Shown piece by piece: positions 1 through 7,353 of a DNA stretch of 15,592 nt (within the stretch, counting starts at the first letter, position 1; each line of letters starts with the position of its first letter). A model generated the notes under the pieces. It had not been told where the DNA came from. It ran no database searches and worked only from the letters and a program-made list of their open reading frames with translations. Source of the stretch: Prevotellaceae bacterium UBA711 (GTDB lineage: Bacteria > Bacteroidota > Bacteroidia > Bacteroidales > Bacteroidaceae); assembly GCA_002297545.1 (NCBI GenBank), contig DBLZ01000127.1:1-15592 (forward strand), given 5' to 3'. A program made the position numbers and the translations under genes.

Positions 1-121
1 AACTCAGTTCCGCGGAGTAGGAGACATCAAATTCTTCATGTTCAGACTGGCAACACTATTCTCTTGACATCTCCCCCGCCCACCGGGAAAATCCGCTGAC
101 CCCATATATGCACATACGGTG

Positions 122-169
122 TGAGGTCTCATTGCTCGTTTCAGCAGACGGGTAAGTTCGAAGACCTCA
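122..169 (+). other. Nested hairpin, possible tail of an RNA or transcript from upstream
   Basis: Bases 122-129 (TGAGGTCT) pair perfectly with 162-169 (AGACCTCA). A second stem, CTCGT with ACGGG, can form inside. The structure lies 3 bases before the intrinsic terminator at 173-205, so both could be the 3' end of one structured transcript that begins outside the window. No convincing protein reads through bases 1-170 in any frame; a 64-residue minus-strand frame there has no recognisable features. The identity of the RNA cannot be told from this fragment. Confidence 0.3.
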
Positions 170-172
170 ACA

Positions 173-208
173 GTGAAGCGGGCAACAGTAGGCTTCACGC
201 TTTTTATT
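173..208 (+). terminator. Intrinsic terminator
   Basis: GTGAAGC (173-179) pairs perfectly with GCTTCAC (192-198) around a 12-base loop, and GC followed by TTTTTATT comes straight after. This is the standard hairpin-plus-T-tract form on the plus strand. It would end a transcript entering from the left edge and separate it from the LRR gene at 351. Confidence 0.6.
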
Positions 209-350
209 AGTGCCTACACGCGCACGTACATTATATTATAAGTATCACCGTCTGACCAGAAAGCCATCGGACACACAACAAGATTCCTATGGAGAAGGAT
301 ACAAGCATCAGGAAGCGAGTAAGTACAACCATTATCGACATTACAAGGCC

Positions 351-944
351 ATGAAACAGATTCTCCCATTATTACTATTACTCATCTGCTCTACTATCGT
401 GGCAGATGATTTCCAGTACACATACAAAGGAAAGACGTTGACATACACCATACTTGACGAAAAGGCCAGGGCTTGCAAACTTAAAGACGGACATTACTAT
501 GGGACATCCGGGAACCAAGTATCAGGTAAGCTCATCATTCCTTCACAAGTCAAATACGGACGCTATTACTATACAGTCACGGAACTGGGCGCATATACCT
601 TCTACGGTTGCAGCAAGTTGACATCGGTCACAATCCCAGGTAGCGTCACGACCATTGGCAAATGCGCCTTCGCAGGATGCAAACGTTTGACCAAAGTAAT
701 CATAGGACGCGCAGTCCAAAGTATCGGGTCTTACGCATTTAGCAATTGCAATAAAATCAAAAAGATTATAGCCTACCCCCGCCAAGCACCCAAGGCGGAA
801 AACCAGAACACATTCGACACAGATGTCTACAGCCAGGCCATACTAATATATGGAAATGAGAAGGAGGCAGATGAAAGCTATGGTTCCTACAACAATATAT
901 GGTGGAAATTTGCCAATTACTATACACGGGATTTGTCTGAATAG
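351..944 (+). CDS. Small secreted BspA-like leucine-rich-repeat protein
   Basis: A 197-residue protein. The ATG at 351 is preferred over an in-frame ATG at 210 because it starts a clean signal peptide (MKQ, then a run of Leu/Ile, ending near residue 18 at IVADD), so the protein is probably exported. Residues about 75-140 hold LRR_5/BspA-type repeats, seen as the recurring 'F-x-G/N-C-x-x-L' and 'IPGSVTTIG' pattern. The C-terminal part (about 140-197) resembles the capping segment of these repeats. BspA-like proteins of gut and oral Bacteroidales are typically surface proteins involved in binding; this one is very short and has no visible anchor, catalytic domain or type IX secretion signal. 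No TAnnTTTG promoter was seen upstream. It stands alone, in AT-richer sequence than the genes to the right. Confidence 0.75.
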   Translation: MKQILPLLLLLICSTIVADDFQYTYKGKTLTYTILDEKARACKLKDGHYYGTSGNQVSGKLIIPSQVKYGRYYYTVTELGAYTFYGCSKLTSVTIPGSVTTIGKCAFAGCKRLTKVIIGRAVQSIGSYAFSNCNKIKKIIAYPRQAPKAENQNTFDTDVYSQAILIYGNEKEADESYGSYNNIWWKFANYYTRDLSE

Positions 945-1343
945 TACCTCATATCAAGATGGAAATGAGATAATATCCCTCTGTGCCATGCCCAATACTG
1001 CAGAAGAACAACAACGTGCGGTACGAATAATAGATAACATTTCTCCAATTATTGCTGTCCGATAAAACTCGAATAGCATTATAATACATGCCTCGAACGC
1101 TGAATTTACGGTGTTCGAGTCTGCCTTTTAATTTTACAAGCCAACTCAGTCAAAAAAGCGATGGTTCAGGCGGTGCTCCCGAGACTTTGGCAATCTACAG
1201 GCTTGAGTGAACTCGCCTCAGACACACTCAGTGAAACACTACTTCTCCAATAGTCGCCAGCAGGCACAGGTATGAGATTGGATGTAATCTATAGCACAGA
1301 CATGTTGGGCAAGACAGATTGCACTTGATAGCTATAGTCTTGC
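945..1343. other. Gene-free stretch between convergent genes
   Basis: This 399-base gap separates the LRR gene from the convergent acyltransferase gene. It holds the candidate terminator at 1092-1135. I see no supported coding region: a 71-residue frame (850-1065) mostly overlaps the LRR gene, and a 30-codon frame (1161-1253) matches nothing I recognise. No tRNA, repeat array or insertion-sequence end is visible. Confidence 0.5.
1092..1135 (+). terminator. Candidate terminator behind the LRR gene
   Basis: CTCGAACGC (1092-1100) pairs with GTGTTCGAG (1111-1119) over nine positions, one of them a G-U pair that exists only in plus-strand RNA, around a 10-base loop. A T-rich run (TTTTAATTTT) follows from 1127. 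The seven bases between stem and T-run make it less than ideal. It lies about 150 bases after the LRR stop codon. Confidence 0.45.
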
Positions 1344-2537
1344 TCACTTATTTCCAGACAACAACATTACCTTCTTTGGAAACAACTTTCTGAGTACTAT
1401 CAGTACCACTATACACAGGGCGGCCGTTACAAATGGAGTAACAAGATATATTGCAATCTTCTCCATTACACAATCGCCAGGAATCAATCGGGACAAGACT
1501 GCACGCACAGCATACAAAGGACTGCCGACAATAGGGATTGACAAATCATGAAAGGCATATATAAAAAAGCAACTTGACACGAGCAGCCTTGAAGCCCTCA
1601 TATTATATCTGATGACAGCCTGCGAGGCAACGTGAAAAGCTGTAAATACCCCCAGGCATATGCATATGGGATATAGCTTCTGCCCAACCAAAGTGTTCAT
1701 TCCATCATACATGGTGGTTAGTACGAGCATCAATGCATACATTGGCAGCAGTAGCCTTCTGTATTTACTCGCAAACTCAATGATGTTTAACCCATTCACA
1801 GCAAAGTATGCACCTGTGGTAAAATAGAAGACGGCTGTGACTGAAATCCCCTGTACCAAAGGCCATATTCGAGAAATATATGCAAGAAAAAGTAGCAAGA
1901 CGATGACTCTGCCCAAACGTTTGACAGAATAGTAAACCACCGGAGACAGCAATGTGACAATAATTAAATCGCGCAAAAACCACAATGGCAAATCACATGG
2001 CCCTGTCATCCGTAGACCTATACCTAACCAATTGACACGAGTAGTGTCCCATTCATGAATGTCATAGAACGCGTGCCATGCGTTTTCACGTAAGAAATAA
2101 ACAATCCCATAGCTTGGTTTTCCCTTTAGCAGCACACCTCCTGTCACGCACAGAAGAACAGAGATTAAAGCCATTGCGTTCCACATGATATATGGGATTA
2201 GCAAGGTCTTTACCCTACTCCTGATTTTATTTTTATATCCATCCCACGACCACTGCCTGAAGTTTACAAAGAACAAGAACCCTGATATCATAAAGAATGT
2301 TGGCACGGCAATGCCAGTCAACACATGCGAAAGCACCACACCCAGCACATTATATATACCTTGCCACGATAGCAAGTTGAAATCAGCAACAAGTGGACTG
2401 ACCACACTTGGAGACATATGTATGAAAATAACCATTATGGCCAAGGGGAACCTAAGTAGATCTATTGTTGCGGACTGTGACTGTTCCTTCGTAAGAACGC
2501 TCTCTGTATTAGAGTTGCAGGTAAAAAACTTTTTCAT
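1344..2537 (-). CDS. Membrane acyltransferase, family 3 (OafA/NodX-like)
   Basis: A 397-residue, strongly hydrophobic protein with roughly ten membrane segments. In family 3 acyltransferases such enzymes move acyl groups, commonly acetyl, across the inner membrane onto O-antigen, capsule or other glycans. The family's R/K-X10-H motif is visible as R29 and H40 in the first membrane segment. FFMISGFLFF (81-90), the TLLIPYxxWN segment (111-120) and a PLWFLRDL motif are also typical. I chose the ATG at 2537 (MKKFF): the longer frames from 2564 or 2585 would start inside hairpins of the leader, and family homology starts near residue 24. It reads away from purT, about 480 bases downstream, and has a long structured leader of its own. 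The acceptor is unknown. The AT-rich composition suggests horizontal acquisition. Confidence 0.82.
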   Translation of the reverse strand: MKKFFTCNSNTESVLTKEQSQSATIDLLRFPLAIMVIFIHMSPSVVSPLVADFNLLSWQGIYNVLGVVLSHVLTGIAVPTFFMISGFLFFVNFRQWSWDGYKNKIRSRVKTLLIPYIMWNAMALISVLLCVTGGVLLKGKPSYGIVYFLRENAWHAFYDIHEWDTTRVNWLGIGLRMTGPCDLPLWFLRDLIIVTLLSPVVYYSVKRLGRVIVLLLFLAYISRIWPLVQGISVTAVFYFTTGAYFAVNGLNIIEFASKYRRLLLPMYALMLVLTTMYDGMNTLVGQKLYPICICLGVFTAFHVASQAVIRYNMRASRLLVSSCFFIYAFHDLSIPIVGSPLYAVRAVLSRLIPGDCVMEKIAIYLVTPFVTAALCIVVLIVLRKLFPKKVMLLSGNK

Positions 2538-2542
2538 GATAA

Positions 2543-2568
2543 ATCGATGTTGCTTAATATGCATCGAT
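2543..2568 (-). promoter_or_regulatory. Hairpin just before the acyltransferase start codon
   Basis: ATCGATG (2543-2549) and CATCGAT (2562-2568) form a perfect 7-bp inverted repeat with a 12-base loop. In minus-strand RNA it ends 5 bases before the AUG at 2537 and buries the alternative AUG at 2564, so it overlaps the ribosome-binding region. Next to the folded RNA at 2583-2804, it could be the part that switches translation on or off. That role is inferred. Confidence 0.45.
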
Positions 2569-2582
2569 CTACCACTCACAGA

Positions 2583-2804
2583 CATAAGAAAAGGGCATAG
2601 GCCTTTCTTATGCGTTCGTCGAGGCTGCGTCGGAATGAGACCTCTCTATCCCTATAAGAGTAACCTATGCCCCCATTACGGAGCAAAGGCAATGACTCCT
2701 ATCCAAGGATAGAAAGGCAAATTCGACACCGAACCTACCTAACCACTATTTGTACGTTTCTTATCTCCTTTCTGATTAGTTTCCGACGCTATTCAGACGA
2801 ACGC
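2583..2804 (-). ncRNA. Candidate structured leader RNA with kissing loops
   Basis: Reading the minus strand, 2804-2781 (GCGTTCGTC, six unpaired, GCGTCGGAA) pairs with 2635-2612 (TTCCGACGC, six unpaired, GACGAACGC), giving 18 bp around a symmetric 6x6 internal loop. Inside lie: a 6-bp stem 2779-2774/2744-2739; a hairpin 2733-2730/2725-2722; an 11-bp stem 2717-2707/2651-2641; and within that two directly abutting hairpins, 2699-2680 and 2679-2660, each with a 12-base loop. A 3' hairpin (2612-2604/2591-2583, 12-base loop) follows. The loop of 2679-2660 (GGGCATAGG, 2672-2664) is fully complementary to the loop of the 3' hairpin (CCTATGCCC, 2601-2593), a 9-bp kissing interaction. The 11-bp and 6-bp stems each contain a G-U pair in minus-strand RNA that would be an A-C mismatch on the plus strand, so the minus strand is the likely RNA. 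It may be a riboswitch-like leader of the acyltransferase or a separate small RNA. I do not recognise it as a known class. Confidence 0.6.
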
Positions 2805-2909
2805 AAATAATAGTCAATGCTTTATGTCAATATGTCTGCGCACAGGGCGCGTTACTTTATTATCTGTATCTTGCTTATATATATTTTCTATTTCATTCCT
2901 TAGCGACTG

Positions 2910-2917
2910 CAAAGATA
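2910..2917 (-). promoter_or_regulatory. Candidate -7 promoter element for the leader RNA/acyltransferase
   Basis: TATCTTTG on the minus strand fits the Bacteroidetes -7 consensus TAnnTTTG. A clear -33 TTTG is not seen at the right distance. Transcription would begin near 2903, giving a leader of roughly 365 bases to the ATG at 2537. It lies in the AT-rich gap behind purT. Confidence 0.4.
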
Positions 2918-3019
2918 GTCATTTATATCGAAACACCACTGCCACACGATGATTCAAATGTGAATAACAGAGGCAGCTCCCCCCTAATCACCATAAATAA
3001 CAGGCACATACACACATAC

Positions 3020-4189
3020 TCAACCTTCCACCACCGCCACCTTGGCTGCTATGGCCTTACATTTTTCACGCAGAGCCTGCTGGTCGGCATCAAGCGCATC
3101 CCAACATACAACCACACCCATGCGACGACCTACGTGAGCCTCAGGTTTGCCGAATATGCGCAAATAGGTACGTGGTTCTGCACATGCGACCTCCATGCCT
3201 ACATAGTCGGGAAACTTGGTCTCTATGCCGGAAAGTATAACTGCACTGGCACCCTGACGTTCCTGGGTGATTTCTGGGATTGGCAAACCAAGGACGGCAC
3301 GGCAGTGCAACTCGAACTCACTTAAGTTCTGCGTTCCTGCCAGAGTCACCATACCGGTATCGTGCGGACGGGGAGACAATTCACTGAAAATAACGCCATC
3401 TGTCTCGCTAACAAAGAACTCCACACCCCAGATACCTGCACCGGTAAGAGCCCCTGTCACTTTGGCGGCCATATTTTGAGCCACAAGCAAATGTTCGGGC
3501 TTCATAAGACGGGGCTGGAAACTCTCACGGTAATCACCGCCCTTTTGCACATGACCAATGGGAGCGCAGAACAACGTAGGAGCGTTCTTCTGAGTGACAG
3601 TGAGCAAGGTAATTTCATAGTCAAACGGTATGAACTGCTCCACTATGACTTCCATAATGTCCCCGCGTGACCCCTCGCAGGCGCAAGCCCATGCCGCAGA
3701 CAATTCCTCGGCACTATCCACCTTACTTTGACCGTGTCCGCTGGACGACATCAAAGGCTTAATGATGCACGGAAAACCTATGGCCGCTGCCGCATCGGTA
3801 AGTTCTTCAAAAGTGGTAGCGTAACGATAGTTTGCTGTCTTCAGGCCAAGTTCGGTATGTGCCAATTCACGTATGGCCTTACGGTTCATGGTGAAGTTCA
3901 CGGCACGTGCACTTGGAACCACCTGTATGCCCATCTGCTCGCATTCGTAGAGCTTCTCGGTGCGTATAGCCTCTATTTCGGGTACTATAATGTCGGGATG
4001 CACCTCGTTAACTACCTTCATCAGTTCGTCACCGTCCAACATATTGAACACACGTCGCTCATCGGCAACCTGCATGGCAGGGGCGTTATCATACTTGTCA
4101 CAGGCAATTACATATTGCCCCTTGCGCTGGCACGCAATGACAAACTCCTTACCAAGCTCTCCTGAACCCAAAAGCAAAATTTTCTTCAT
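3020..4189 (-). CDS. purT: Formate-dependent phosphoribosylglycinamide formyltransferase (GAR transformylase 2)
   Basis: A 389-residue cytosolic ATP-grasp enzyme, close to the usual 390 or so. It converts GAR, formate and ATP to formyl-GAR in purine synthesis, without needing formyl-tetrahydrofolate. Visible landmarks are the N-terminal GSGELGKE loop (8-15), K144 before the SSSG loop (148-151), EITLLTV, GDYRES, and the metal/nucleotide-binding ELSPRPHDTGMVT segment, with RLFGKPE near the C-terminus in the form LRIFGKPE. One oddity: the glycine-rich loop reads SSSGHGQS, whereas E. coli PurT has Lys in place of His152, as I recall it. The start is fixed by homology and lies 1 base after the fhs stop (TGA, T, ATG), so translation is probably coupled. 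It is the last gene of the rarA-fhs-purT run. Confidence 0.95.
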   Translation of the reverse strand: MKKILLLGSGELGKEFVIACQRKGQYVIACDKYDNAPAMQVADERRVFNMLDGDELMKVVNEVHPDIIVPEIEAIRTEKLYECEQMGIQVVPSARAVNFTMNRKAIRELAHTELGLKTANYRYATTFEELTDAAAAIGFPCIIKPLMSSSGHGQSKVDSAEELSAAWACACEGSRGDIMEVIVEQFIPFDYEITLLTVTQKNAPTLFCAPIGHVQKGGDYRESFQPRLMKPEHLLVAQNMAAKVTGALTGAGIWGVEFFVSETDGVIFSELSPRPHDTGMVTLAGTQNLSEFELHCRAVLGLPIPEITQERQGASAVILSGIETKFPDYVGMEVACAEPRTYLRIFGKPEAHVGRRMGVVVCWDALDADQQALREKCKAIAAKVAVVEG

Positions 4190-4190
4190 A

Positions 4191-5858
4191 TCAACTCAAT
4201 CCTTCTATTTCTCCGTTTACTATATCTATCTTCTCCGCCTGAGGCACCTTGGGCAAACCAGGCATGCGCAGTATCTCACCGGCTATGAGCACTATAAACT
4301 CAGCTCCACGGTTGATGACCACATCGCGGATTGCTATATTGAATCCCTCTGGAACACCATAGGCCTTCTGGTCGGCCGAGAACGAGAACTGCGTCTTGGC
4401 TATGCAAATTGGATAATGGGACAGCCCAAGTTCCTCAACCTTGGCCAACATCTTGCGTGCCGCCGGAGTAAACGTGACACCCTTGCCACCATACACCTTC
4501 CTCACCACTGCCAACGCCTTGTCCTCTATGCTATCCTCATCGGCATAGGCATAGTCCAACGGGCGTGACGGAGCCTTTTCTATTGTCTCCACCACTAGAC
4601 GTGCCAATTCCTCGGCACCAGCACCACCCTCGTTGAAAGCATTGTTAACAGCAAAGCCCACACCCAAATCGGCACAATGCTGACGGCAAAAAGCGATTTC
4701 TTCATCAGTATCGGCAGCAAAGCGGTTGAAGCAAACCACCACCGTCTGGCCGAAACGTTGCAGGTTGCGGATATGGCGGTCGAGATTCTTCACACCCTCC
4801 TTCAAGCCCTCCATATTGGGTTCCTTGATGGACTCCACCGGCACACCGCCATGCATCTTCAGGCCCTGTGTGGTTGCAACCAGCACGGTAAGCGCAGGTT
4901 GCAGCCCGGCCTTGCGACACTTGATGTCATAGAACTTCTCTGCGCCCAAATCGGCACCGAAACCGGCCTCGGTGATAACGTATGGAGCCAAACTCATGGC
5001 CATGCGTGTGGCAATGACCGAATTACAACCATGTGCAATGTTGGCGAAAGGCCCGCCATGCACCAAAGCTGGCGTACCCTCTGTTGTCTGCACCAAATTT
5101 GGTTTGATGGCATCGCGCAACAGCACACAGATGGCACCTGCCACGCCCAAATCCTTAACAGTAAAGGGCTTGCCCTCGATAGTCGTACCCAAAAGTATAT
5201 TCTCTATCCTGCGACGTAAATCAGCCTCATCTTTGGCCAGACACAGGATAGCCATAATCTCGGAAGCCGGAGTGATATCGAAACCGCTCTCTGCCACTAC
5301 TCCGTTTGTCTTGGCTCCCAGCCCCGTGACGATATAACGCAAGTTGCGGTCGTTTACGTCCAGGACACGCTTCCACAAGACCTCACTCATGGCAAAGCCA
5401 TCGGCCTGATGCTGGTAGATATAATTGTCCAACAGGGCGGCAATCATGTTATGGGCAGATGTAATGGCATGGAAGTCACCGGTAAAGTGCAGATTTATCT
5501 TGTCCATAGGCAGTACTTGGGCATAACCGCCTCCGGCAGCCCCACCCTTCATGCCAAAGCATGGCCCCAAAGAGGGTTCGCGCAATGCCGCTATGGTTTT
5601 CTTGCCTATGCGGTTCATTCCAAGCGCCAAACCGACACTGACAGTAGTCTTGCCAATGCCTGCCTTGGTAGGAGTGATGGCAGTAACAAGGATCAAACGA
5701 CTCTTGTCTATATTCTCCTCACTGATGAGATCCAATGGTAACTTGGCAATGTAACGCCCATACGGCTCCAAGGCCTCTTCGCTTATACCCAAGCCAGCTG
5801 CCACTTCGTCAATCGGTTTCAATCGGGTCTCACGTGCAATTTCGATGTCGCTTTTCAT
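4191..5858 (-). CDS. fhs: Formate-tetrahydrofolate ligase
   Basis: A 555-residue protein, the normal length for the family. It joins formate to tetrahydrofolate using ATP, making 10-formyl-THF for purine synthesis and initiator-tRNA formylation. The P-loop-like TPTKAGIGKTT lies at 62-72, followed by the hallmark EPSLGPCFGMKGGAAGGG (about 94-111) and HFTGDFHAITSAHN (124-137). The C-terminal part has the family's FNI-x-IRDV and AGEILRMPGLPKVP segments. It sits directly upstream of purT, another formate-using enzyme, and 68 bases downstream of rarA in the same direction. No TAnnTTTG box was found in that gap, so it may be read from further upstream or from a promoter inside rarA. Confidence 0.96.
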   Translation of the reverse strand: MKSDIEIARETRLKPIDEVAAGLGISEEALEPYGRYIAKLPLDLISEENIDKSRLILVTAITPTKAGIGKTTVSVGLALGMNRIGKKTIAALREPSLGPCFGMKGGAAGGGYAQVLPMDKINLHFTGDFHAITSAHNMIAALLDNYIYQHQADGFAMSEVLWKRVLDVNDRNLRYIVTGLGAKTNGVVAESGFDITPASEIMAILCLAKDEADLRRRIENILLGTTIEGKPFTVKDLGVAGAICVLLRDAIKPNLVQTTEGTPALVHGGPFANIAHGCNSVIATRMAMSLAPYVITEAGFGADLGAEKFYDIKCRKAGLQPALTVLVATTQGLKMHGGVPVESIKEPNMEGLKEGVKNLDRHIRNLQRFGQTVVVCFNRFAADTDEEIAFCRQHCADLGVGFAVNNAFNEGGAGAEELARLVVETIEKAPSRPLDYAYADEDSIEDKALAVVRKVYGGKGVTFTPAARKMLAKVEELGLSHYPICIAKTQFSFSADQKAYGVPEGFNIAIRDVVINRGAEFIVLIAGEILRMPGLPKVPQAEKIDIVNGEIEGLS

Positions 5859-5890
5859 TCTATCGTCTTATTTATCGTTATACCTAATTA

Positions 5891-5918
5891 TAATATAAAG
5901 GGGCCGGAGTGTTTCCCC
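5891..5918 (-). terminator. Weak candidate terminator between rarA and fhs
   Basis: On the minus strand GGGG (5918-5915) can pair with CCCC (5903-5900), followed by TTTATATTATAATT. The stem is only four base pairs, so it may be partial or no terminator at all, allowing readthrough from rarA into fhs. Confidence 0.25.
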
Positions 5919-5926
5919 GTGGTTCA

Positions 5927-7165
5927 TCACTTTTTCACTTTCTGCACACGGTCAGTCCCGGCCGGAGTGAAGAAAACCGTATCGGCCAATGCATCGGGCA
6001 GATACTGCTGTGCCACATAGTGTCCGGGATAATCATGCGGATACTTGTACCCATCGTGGTATCCCAACTCCGCCATCAACTTGGTGGGAGCATTGCGCAG
6101 ATGCAAGGGTACCGGCAGGTTGCCGGTCTGACGCACAGTCTGCAATGCCGCATCCACAGCCAAGTAGGCACTATTGCTTTTGGGCGAAGTCGCCAAATAG
6201 GCAGTAGCCTCTGCCAAAGGTATGCGCCCCTCGGGCCATCCTATCTTCTGCACGGCATCAAAGGCGGCATTTGCCAACAACAGAGCATTGGGATTTGCCA
6301 GCCCGATGTCCTCGGAAGCAGAAATCACCAGCCGTCTTGCAATGAAGACCGGGTCTTCCCCACCCTCTATCATGCGTGCCAACCAATAAAGGGCGGCATC
6401 GGGGTCGCTGCCCCGTATACTTTTTATGAAAGCAGAGATGATGTCATAGTGCATTTCCCCGTCCTTGTCGTATGCCAACGGATTCTGTTGAAGGCTTCCG
6501 GCAACCAAGGCATCCGTTATGGTTAGCGTGTCTCCTTCTTTAAGTTCTGCTGTGAGCAATTCCAGTATGTTCAACAGTTTGCGGGCATCCCCGCCACTGT
6601 ATCTCAATAGTGCATCCGTTTCCTGCAATTCTATGTGCATCTTCTTCAGCACCGTATCCTTCTCCAACACCCTGTGGCACAACGTCAACAAGTCGTCTTT
6701 TCCAAGCGAATTGAGTGTGTACACCTGGCAGCGACTCAACAGGGGACGTATGACTTCGAAAGACGGATTCTCTGTAGTGGCGCCAATAAGCGTGAACACA
6801 CCTTGCTCCACAGCACCAAGCAGGGAGTCCTGCTGACTCTTGCTGAAACGGTGAATCTCATCAATAAAGAGTATTGGGCGCGAGGTGTCGAAGAAATTGC
6901 TACCACGTGCCTTGTCTATGACATCACGAACATCCTTCACACCACTGGTTACGGCCGACAGGGTGAAAAACGGGACATCCAGCGTAGATGCTATGATTGT
7001 AGCAAGCGTAGTCTTGCCAACCCCCGGGGGGCCCCACAGGATGAAACTGGAAATCCTACCACCAGTAATCATCCGTCGCAACACACCGTCCGGTCCGACA
7101 AGATGCTGTTGTCCGATATAATCCTCCAGAGACCGTGGTCTCATTCTTTCTGCCAATGGTTGCAT
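5927..7165 (-). CDS. rarA: Replication-associated recombination protein A (AAA+ ATPase)
   Basis: A 412-residue clamp-loader-like AAA+ ATPase of the RarA/MgsA/WRNIP1 family, which acts at stalled replication forks. Walker A is GPPGVGKTT (45-53), Walker B is ILFIDEIHRF (98-107), sensor 1 is GATTENPSFEV (128-138), and the arginine finger is R145 in LLSRC. The C-terminal family signature (RNAPTKLMAELGY... DYPGHYVAQQYLP) is intact. I chose the ATG at 7165 (MQPLAERMRP), the standard N-terminus; the 61 residues that could be added upstream match nothing and cross the likely promoter. It heads the minus-strand run with fhs and purT, and is divergent from the glycosyltransferase gene. Confidence 0.94.
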   Translation of the reverse strand: MQPLAERMRPRSLEDYIGQQHLVGPDGVLRRMITGGRISSFILWGPPGVGKTTLATIIASTLDVPFFTLSAVTSGVKDVRDVIDKARGSNFFDTSRPILFIDEIHRFSKSQQDSLLGAVEQGVFTLIGATTENPSFEVIRPLLSRCQVYTLNSLGKDDLLTLCHRVLEKDTVLKKMHIELQETDALLRYSGGDARKLLNILELLTAELKEGDTLTITDALVAGSLQQNPLAYDKDGEMHYDIISAFIKSIRGSDPDAALYWLARMIEGGEDPVFIARRLVISASEDIGLANPNALLLANAAFDAVQKIGWPEGRIPLAEATAYLATSPKSNSAYLAVDAALQTVRQTGNLPVPLHLRNAPTKLMAELGYHDGYKYPHDYPGHYVAQQYLPDALADTVFFTPAGTDRVQKVKK

Positions 7166-7173
7166 AGTGGCTA

Positions 7174-7181
7174 CAAAGGTA
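7174..7181 (-). promoter_or_regulatory. Candidate -7 promoter element of rarA
   Basis: TACCTTTG on the minus strand (TAnnTTTG) ends only 8 bases before the ATG at 7165. If real, the transcript has almost no leader. No clear -33 element accompanies it. Confidence 0.45.
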
Positions 7182-7287
7182 GCAAAATAAATGCAGACCC
7201 CCCACCCTACGGCACGATAAAATGCACGGGCGGAAGCAATTTGAACTATTACATCTCCGATAGACAACAGGGTCATGGCATTATGTG

Positions 7288-7295
7288 TATCTTTG
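7288..7295 (+). promoter_or_regulatory. Candidate -7 promoter element of the glycosyltransferase gene
   Basis: TATCTTTG matches TAnnTTTG. Transcription would start near 7301, which argues against the ATG at 7285 and leaves 7330 or 7354. No -33 TTTG is seen at the usual distance. Confidence 0.4.
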
Positions 7296-7353
7296 TATAC
7301 AAGAACCATTACATTGCCACGTCTCCGCCATGACCGTAGCAAACACACATATC

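Noticed and set aside
850..1065. 71-residue frame overlapping the LRR gene's end, as a frameshifted continuation of that protein
   Set aside because: The LRR protein already ends with the expected capping segment, and the extra residues do not resemble a typical BspA-like C-terminus.
1108..1127. tRNA T-arm-like sequence (GTTCGAGTC) as a tRNA fragment or attachment site
   Set aside because: The flanking bases do not form a T-stem and no other tRNA arm is present; it fits better as the right arm of the terminator hairpin.
2185..2712. 175-residue plus-strand frame across the acyltransferase start and the leader
   Set aside because: It is antisense to a well-supported gene and its residues show no domain; the region is better explained as an RNA leader.
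2612..2804. 193-base element with inverted-repeat ends, as a MITE or transposon remnant
   Set aside because: There is no clear target-site duplication, and the interior holds nested complementary stems and loop-loop pairing that a simple MITE would not need. Not fully excluded without homologs.
2781..2804. Hammerhead ribozyme core (CUGAAUA ... GGAAAC)
   Set aside because: The core differs from CUGANGA, stem II is not formed, and the same bases pair perfectly in the closing stem.
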